From NCBI GenBank assembly GCA_017937095.1, contig JAGBEG010000002.1, positions 177,451 to 241,450 on the forward strand: a DNA stretch of 64,000 nt, in the 5' to 3' direction. The notes under the pieces are model-generated. The model was not told the DNA's origin. It saw nothing but the letters and a program-made list of their open reading frames with translations, and made no database searches. This DNA is from Roseburia sp. (GTDB lineage Bacteria > Bacillota > Clostridia > Lachnospirales > Lachnospiraceae). The translations under genes and the position numbers were made by a program. The stretch's first letter is position 1, and each line of letters starts with the position of its first letter. Positions 60,849 through 64,000 of the stretch are shown here, piece after piece.

Positions 60849-62594
60849 ATGAAAAATATACAAATGAAACTTTTGAGTGGTTCGTGTGTTTTTTTGGCAA
60901 TTATAGCGGCTATATTGGGATACAAACAGTATGGTAATTGGATAATTGCTTTGATTTCTTTGTTTATAGTAGTTATTCCAGCATTATATTCGTTGATACC
61001 ATTGTTTGAAGAACAAAGGCATGTATTAAACAAATCTAAAAACCGACTTACAGATATAACCTTCACAGACCGACATGATGATTTTGAAAAAATTGTAAGA
61101 AAATTAGTATTTCCAGACCACGTTTTGGAGATAAAAGGAAGGAATGCGCAATGTGGAAAAACTTGGCTGGCCAAGCGGCTATGCGATTATATAAATTTCC
61201 CCAAAGACGAAATAAATGCTGAGATAGATATAAAATGTCCTTATAAAAGGGCATTCTATTTAGATATGAAAGAATACTCGGAAAAAGAATTAAATGCTTT
61301 TTTTAAGCAAGAGTTGATTAATCCCAATGTGGTGCTAATATTTGATCATGTTACGGACTTAAATTTACTTCTTACAAAGCAATCATTGTATCATTTTCAA
61401 CTTGTATACATTTTAAAGGATAGTGAAATCAGCGGTTTCCTTTCTCATACGGTATCTGATTTTAAAGCAGAATATATTGGAGAATTACAGCAAAAGATAC
61501 GAAAAAATTATCCCGGATTAAGTGATATAACAGAAGATGAGATAAAAATATTACACAAATTAACAAACGGTAACATTGGTAAAATAACGGCATTATTAAG
61601 TGAAGAAAGATGCATTCGATGGATAAAGGATATCGGAAATGATGTACCGACAGAATATGATGAGAAATTATGGAAGATACAGGCGACTTTGTATGTGGGA
61701 AGATATCAAGATGCAAAAAAAGAACTTATCCAATTTAAAAATGAGTATAAAGATAGTTTCCAAGAAAATAATGATTTGTTTTATAAGTTTATTTTGATGT
61801 CGTCGGACTGTGAGCATTTGCTGAATCGTTATGACGACGCCCTAAATATTTTATCAATTGCAGAAAATATACCATACAGGCTGAAAACGGATCCCTTTAA
61901 AATAGAATTATACCGAGCGCATTATTTAAAGCATTTGTGGAAATGCGACGATGCGCTGACAATTTTACAAAACCTGAAAGGAAAGTCATATAATGCAATT
62001 GTTGATTCGCTAGGAATACTGCTTGCTAAGTACTTTATAGACGATCTTCATGTTCCAATGTCAGAAAGCAATGCATTAGAAGAATTTTTGAATTTCTATA
62101 TGATTGCTTTAATGAGTAATTTACAGCATAGTAATGATGAAACGCTAAAACTGAAACGTTGTACGCCTATTTATAATTTTTATAAAATGCATCCAATTGA
62201 CAGTACCCAACTTATTGAGCAAATAGATGAAGTTATTTCTACATATAGTGCACAGCATAATCGTTTGTTGGCAAATGCATTTTTTATAAAAGGAGAATTG
62301 CTGCGTTTATATGAAGACTATGAAAACGCAATCATAAATTATCAAAAATGCTTGACTGTAACAATCGATAACAATATTATAGTTCAAGTCAACCTTATGG
62401 TGTATTATTTAGAAAAATGCAAGCATATACATACAACGTATGAATTAATGGATATGGCTAAAATTTTAGAAATTTGCCAAAACAACCATTACGCCGAACG
62501 AGTCTATCAAAGGATTCGTTGTATTGAATTACACGATTCTAATTCCAAGGAGATTCAAGAATGCTTCGAGCATAGGATTATGCCTATTTTATAG
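60849..62594 (+). CDS. cargo protein 1: membrane-anchored P-loop NTPase-like protein with TPR-like C-terminal half
   Basis: A 581-residue protein of no recognised family. Two membrane segments at about residues 11-25 and 30-50 form an N-terminal hairpin. Residues about 78-260 resemble a P-loop ATPase of STAND type. The Walker A-like stretch is GRNAQCGKTW (97-106), which has one extra residue against the classical G-x4-GK(S/T). A Walker B-like VVLIFDHVTD follows (161-170). The C-terminal half (about 270-580) is a series of helical pairs with TPR-like spacing (YVGRYQDAKKELIQFKNEY, RYDDALNILSIAENIP, DYENAIINYQKCL). GAGAGGGA precedes the ATG. AT content is clearly higher than in neighbouring genes, suggesting transfer. 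It converges on and overlaps the PLP gene by 11 bases. Confidence 0.65.
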   Translation: MKNIQMKLLSGSCVFLAIIAAILGYKQYGNWIIALISLFIVVIPALYSLIPLFEEQRHVLNKSKNRLTDITFTDRHDDFEKIVRKLVFPDHVLEIKGRNAQCGKTWLAKRLCDYINFPKDEINAEIDIKCPYKRAFYLDMKEYSEKELNAFFKQELINPNVVLIFDHVTDLNLLLTKQSLYHFQLVYILKDSEISGFLSHTVSDFKAEYIGELQQKIRKNYPGLSDITEDEIKILHKLTNGNIGKITALLSEERCIRWIKDIGNDVPTEYDEKLWKIQATLYVGRYQDAKKELIQFKNEYKDSFQENNDLFYKFILMSSDCEHLLNRYDDALNILSIAENIPYRLKTDPFKIELYRAHYLKHLWKCDDALTILQNLKGKSYNAIVDSLGILLAKYFIDDLHVPMSESNALEEFLNFYMIALMSNLQHSNDETLKLKRCTPIYNFYKMHPIDSTQLIEQIDEVISTYSAQHNRLLANAFFIKGELLRLYEDYENAIINYQKCLTVTIDNNIIVQVNLMVYYLEKCKHIHTTYELMDMAKILEICQNNHYAERVYQRIRCIELHDSNSKEIQECFEHRIMPIL

Positions 62595-63810
62595 TAATAT
62601 TCTCAAATGTAAATTGGGGAGTCTTTTTGGCAATAAGTTGTTTTCGTAATGCTCTTATCTGTCTATCACATTCTTCTCCTCGATTTACAAAATACAACAA
62701 TTGCGCAAGCATTGAAATATCCTCACAGGTCCAGTTATATCGCGCAATTTGTTGTGTGCCTAGCCGGATGCCGTCATTGGAAAATAAACGTTTATGCTTT
62801 GCGTTTAAGGTTATATTATATTTTTTGGCTTTATAATAAAAATTATCAGTTTCTGTATTGCCCATCAGAATAAAAATCTGATGGGTATATGTATATATGC
62901 AAGATTGAAGTTTTGCTAAGCGAAAATCTAGTTGTTCAAGCTCGTTGGCTAAGGTATTGGCAAAAAAAACAACTTTTTCCTGATATTGTTTTCCGAATGT
63001 TTCTTGCTCAATTAGAGCCATTAGTAGCGCGGCTATGTGATTGGGTTGTGTATTCCGCAAGAAATGAGGCGTAATGTTATGTTTTAGTTTTTCTTCATAA
63101 GTGATGTTGTTTGTCATTATAAGGCCACAAGCGGGGGCAGGCAAAGTTTTATGGGCACCACCAATTAATATAACGTTCTCGCCGACATCTAACGGATTTT
63201 GAACCAAATTAGCAATCATCAAGCCTAGTGTTTGAGTTCCATCATATATGATACCCATGTTTGGAGGCAATTTAACTTTTCTTAAATCCGGAGGATTTAA
63301 AATATCCGATTGGCAAAAAATAAGAAAGTTATATTTTTTTGTAGAACATAAATCGTTTAACTGCTCATAATTAATCTGATATTCTTCATAATTGTATGGA
63401 ATAGAATCATATTGTATCCCGAGTGATTTTAAAATGATTGGAATAGATGCATGTCCACCTTGTTCAGGACTAGTTATTAGCACACGGTCTTCCCTTGATA
63501 ATACTGCCATTGCGCACACAGTAAAGCAATTGATGCCAGTTAGTGTATCAGCGTTTGAATAATTTGCATGAAATAATGCGTTGCACTCACTGTTTAGTAA
63601 CTGATTCAAACGCACAATAAATTCTCCTCCAATAAAAGAGTCGACCCCAGCGTGGTCAACAAAAGAATATTTTCCTTCAAAATTAGATAATAATGGTGCT
63701 TTACAAAAATCTGAAATATAAGTTTCGGCGGCACAGAGAGGTAGCTTTTCAGTTTCAAATTTTTTCATATCTTTACATAGCTCTTCGTATTGTTGTAAAA
63801 TCTTATTCAT
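62584..63810 (-). CDS. cargo protein 2: serine-hydroxymethyltransferase-like PLP enzyme
   Basis: A 408-residue fold type I PLP protein. Several stretches align with serine hydroxymethyltransferase (GlyA): AAETYIS (Glu29, as in the LIASEN region), GGEFIVRLNQLL, EQGGHASI (His120, stacking on PLP), IIYDGTQTLGL (Asp190, contacting the PLP ring), GGAHKTLPAPACG (Lys221, Schiff base) and GIRLGTQQIA (Arg349, substrate carboxylate). Overall similarity to GlyA is low and the folate-binding features are not evident, so it may act on another amino acid. GGGG lies before the ATG. AT-rich like its partner. Both genes are enclosed by the inverted repeat. Confidence 0.75.
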   Translation of the reverse strand: MNKILQQYEELCKDMKKFETEKLPLCAAETYISDFCKAPLLSNFEGKYSFVDHAGVDSFIGGEFIVRLNQLLNSECNALFHANYSNADTLTGINCFTVCAMAVLSREDRVLITSPEQGGHASIPIILKSLGIQYDSIPYNYEEYQINYEQLNDLCSTKKYNFLIFCQSDILNPPDLRKVKLPPNMGIIYDGTQTLGLMIANLVQNPLDVGENVILIGGAHKTLPAPACGLIMTNNITYEEKLKHNITPHFLRNTQPNHIAALLMALIEQETFGKQYQEKVVFFANTLANELEQLDFRLAKLQSCIYTYTHQIFILMGNTETDNFYYKAKKYNITLNAKHKRLFSNDGIRLGTQQIARYNWTCEDISMLAQLLYFVNRGEECDRQIRALRKQLIAKKTPQFTFENITIK

Positions 63811-63863
63811 TTTATCCCCTAATCATTAGTCAAATCAACATTTCCGTTCACCTATACGTAGCG

Positions 63864-63880
63864 GATAATCTTATATTATC
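63864..63880. promoter_or_regulatory. 17-bp dyad at inner edge of right repeat arm, candidate recombination site
   Basis: GATAAT-CTTAT-ATTATC, the mirror copy of the dyad at 60792-60808, in opposite orientation. Recombination between oppositely oriented sites would invert the 3-kb cargo. Confidence 0.45.
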
Positions 63881-63938
63881 TAGTCTTTTTTGCTGTGCTA
63901 CACTAATCTCAAAAACAACACAAAACGGAGGAATTCAT

Positions 63939-64000
63939 ATGAACATTCAACAAACCTTATCATCCTATCTTGACTATTGTAAATTCCGTAAAGAACTTGA
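63939..64000 (+). CDS. tyrosine recombinase, right copy, cut by window end
   Basis: The first 20 codons (MNIQQTLSSYLDYCKFRKEL) after CGGAGG are identical to the left recombinase at DNA level. It reads outwards to the right, mirror to the left copy. Whether it is complete cannot be seen. Confidence 0.9.
   Translation, partial: MNIQQTLSSYLDYCKFRKEL

Larger units (their letters stand above)
63860..64000. repeat. right arm of perfect inverted repeat, continues beyond window
   Basis: Exact reverse complement of 60672-60812, including promoter region, ribosome site and first codons of the recombinase. The match runs to the last base of the window, so the full repeat is longer and could include the whole recombinase gene. 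Confidence 0.97.

Noticed and set aside
60734-61174. Long N-terminal extension of the left recombinase reading frame (452 residues in all).
   Set aside because: It crosses the repeat and the opposite-strand cargo gene. The ribosome site at the inner start and the mirrored copy at 63939 both fix the start at 60733.

Overview
The window looks like a Clostridia chromosome, most probably Lachnospiraceae. The basis is the gram-positive rpmG-secE-nusG-rplKA-rplJL-rpoBC and rpsL-rpsG-fusA-tuf blocks, strong AGGAGG ribosome sites, a T-box, BlaI/M56 pairs, BspA-type surface proteins with a class B sortase, and starch-binding surface modules. Almost every gene is on the minus strand. No tRNA, rRNA or CRISPR array was seen.

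Layout. (1) 1-4.3 kb: an alpha-glucan uptake operon with a three-module starch-binding surface protein, a binding lipoprotein, two permeases and the first codons of a GH13-type enzyme. (2) 4.6-10.3 kb: a BlaI/M56 membrane-peptidase regulator pair with two operator-like dyads, divergent from a CstA-type transporter under T-box control. (3) 10.4-21 kb: an accessory region of small adaptive genes (MazF/PemK-like protein, GNAT, VOC, NTF2-like, two AraC/GyrI regulators, acyltransferase, MFS) with several broken genes: a DUF1016 nuclease, a beta-lactamase/BlaR sensor fragment, a 5'-truncated phosphotransferase and a short XRE regulator. (4) 20.9-23.4 kb: an EAL phosphodiesterase translationally coupled to a predicted membrane-anchored papain-like protein. 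(5) 23.5-54.2 kb: the ribosomal/RNA polymerase region. It is interrupted twice. A surface-protein operon (2676-residue repeat protein, class B sortase, leucine-rich-repeat protein) lies between rpoC and rpsL, and a divergent flagellin plus an HD-GYP phosphodiesterase lie between rplL and rpoB. (6) 54.3-59.7 kb: a FliD-like cap protein behind a sigma-28-type promoter, followed by three convergent glycosyltransferase genes, a plausible flagellar glycosylation group. (7) 59.8-64.0 kb: the most unusual part. Two outward-facing copies of a tyrosine recombinase gene (the second cut by the window end) form a perfect inverted repeat of at least 141 bp around an AT-rich cargo of two convergent genes. 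One is a membrane-anchored P-loop/TPR-like protein and the other a serine-hydroxymethyltransferase-like PLP enzyme.

The core genes appear intact and separately promoted: near-consensus promoters precede tuf, rpsL, rpoB, rplJ and rpmG. Regulatory RNA structures include the T-box, an L10-type leader with an attenuator, and paired hairpins between rplK and rplA. All functional calls come from reading motifs and gene order. No database search was run.
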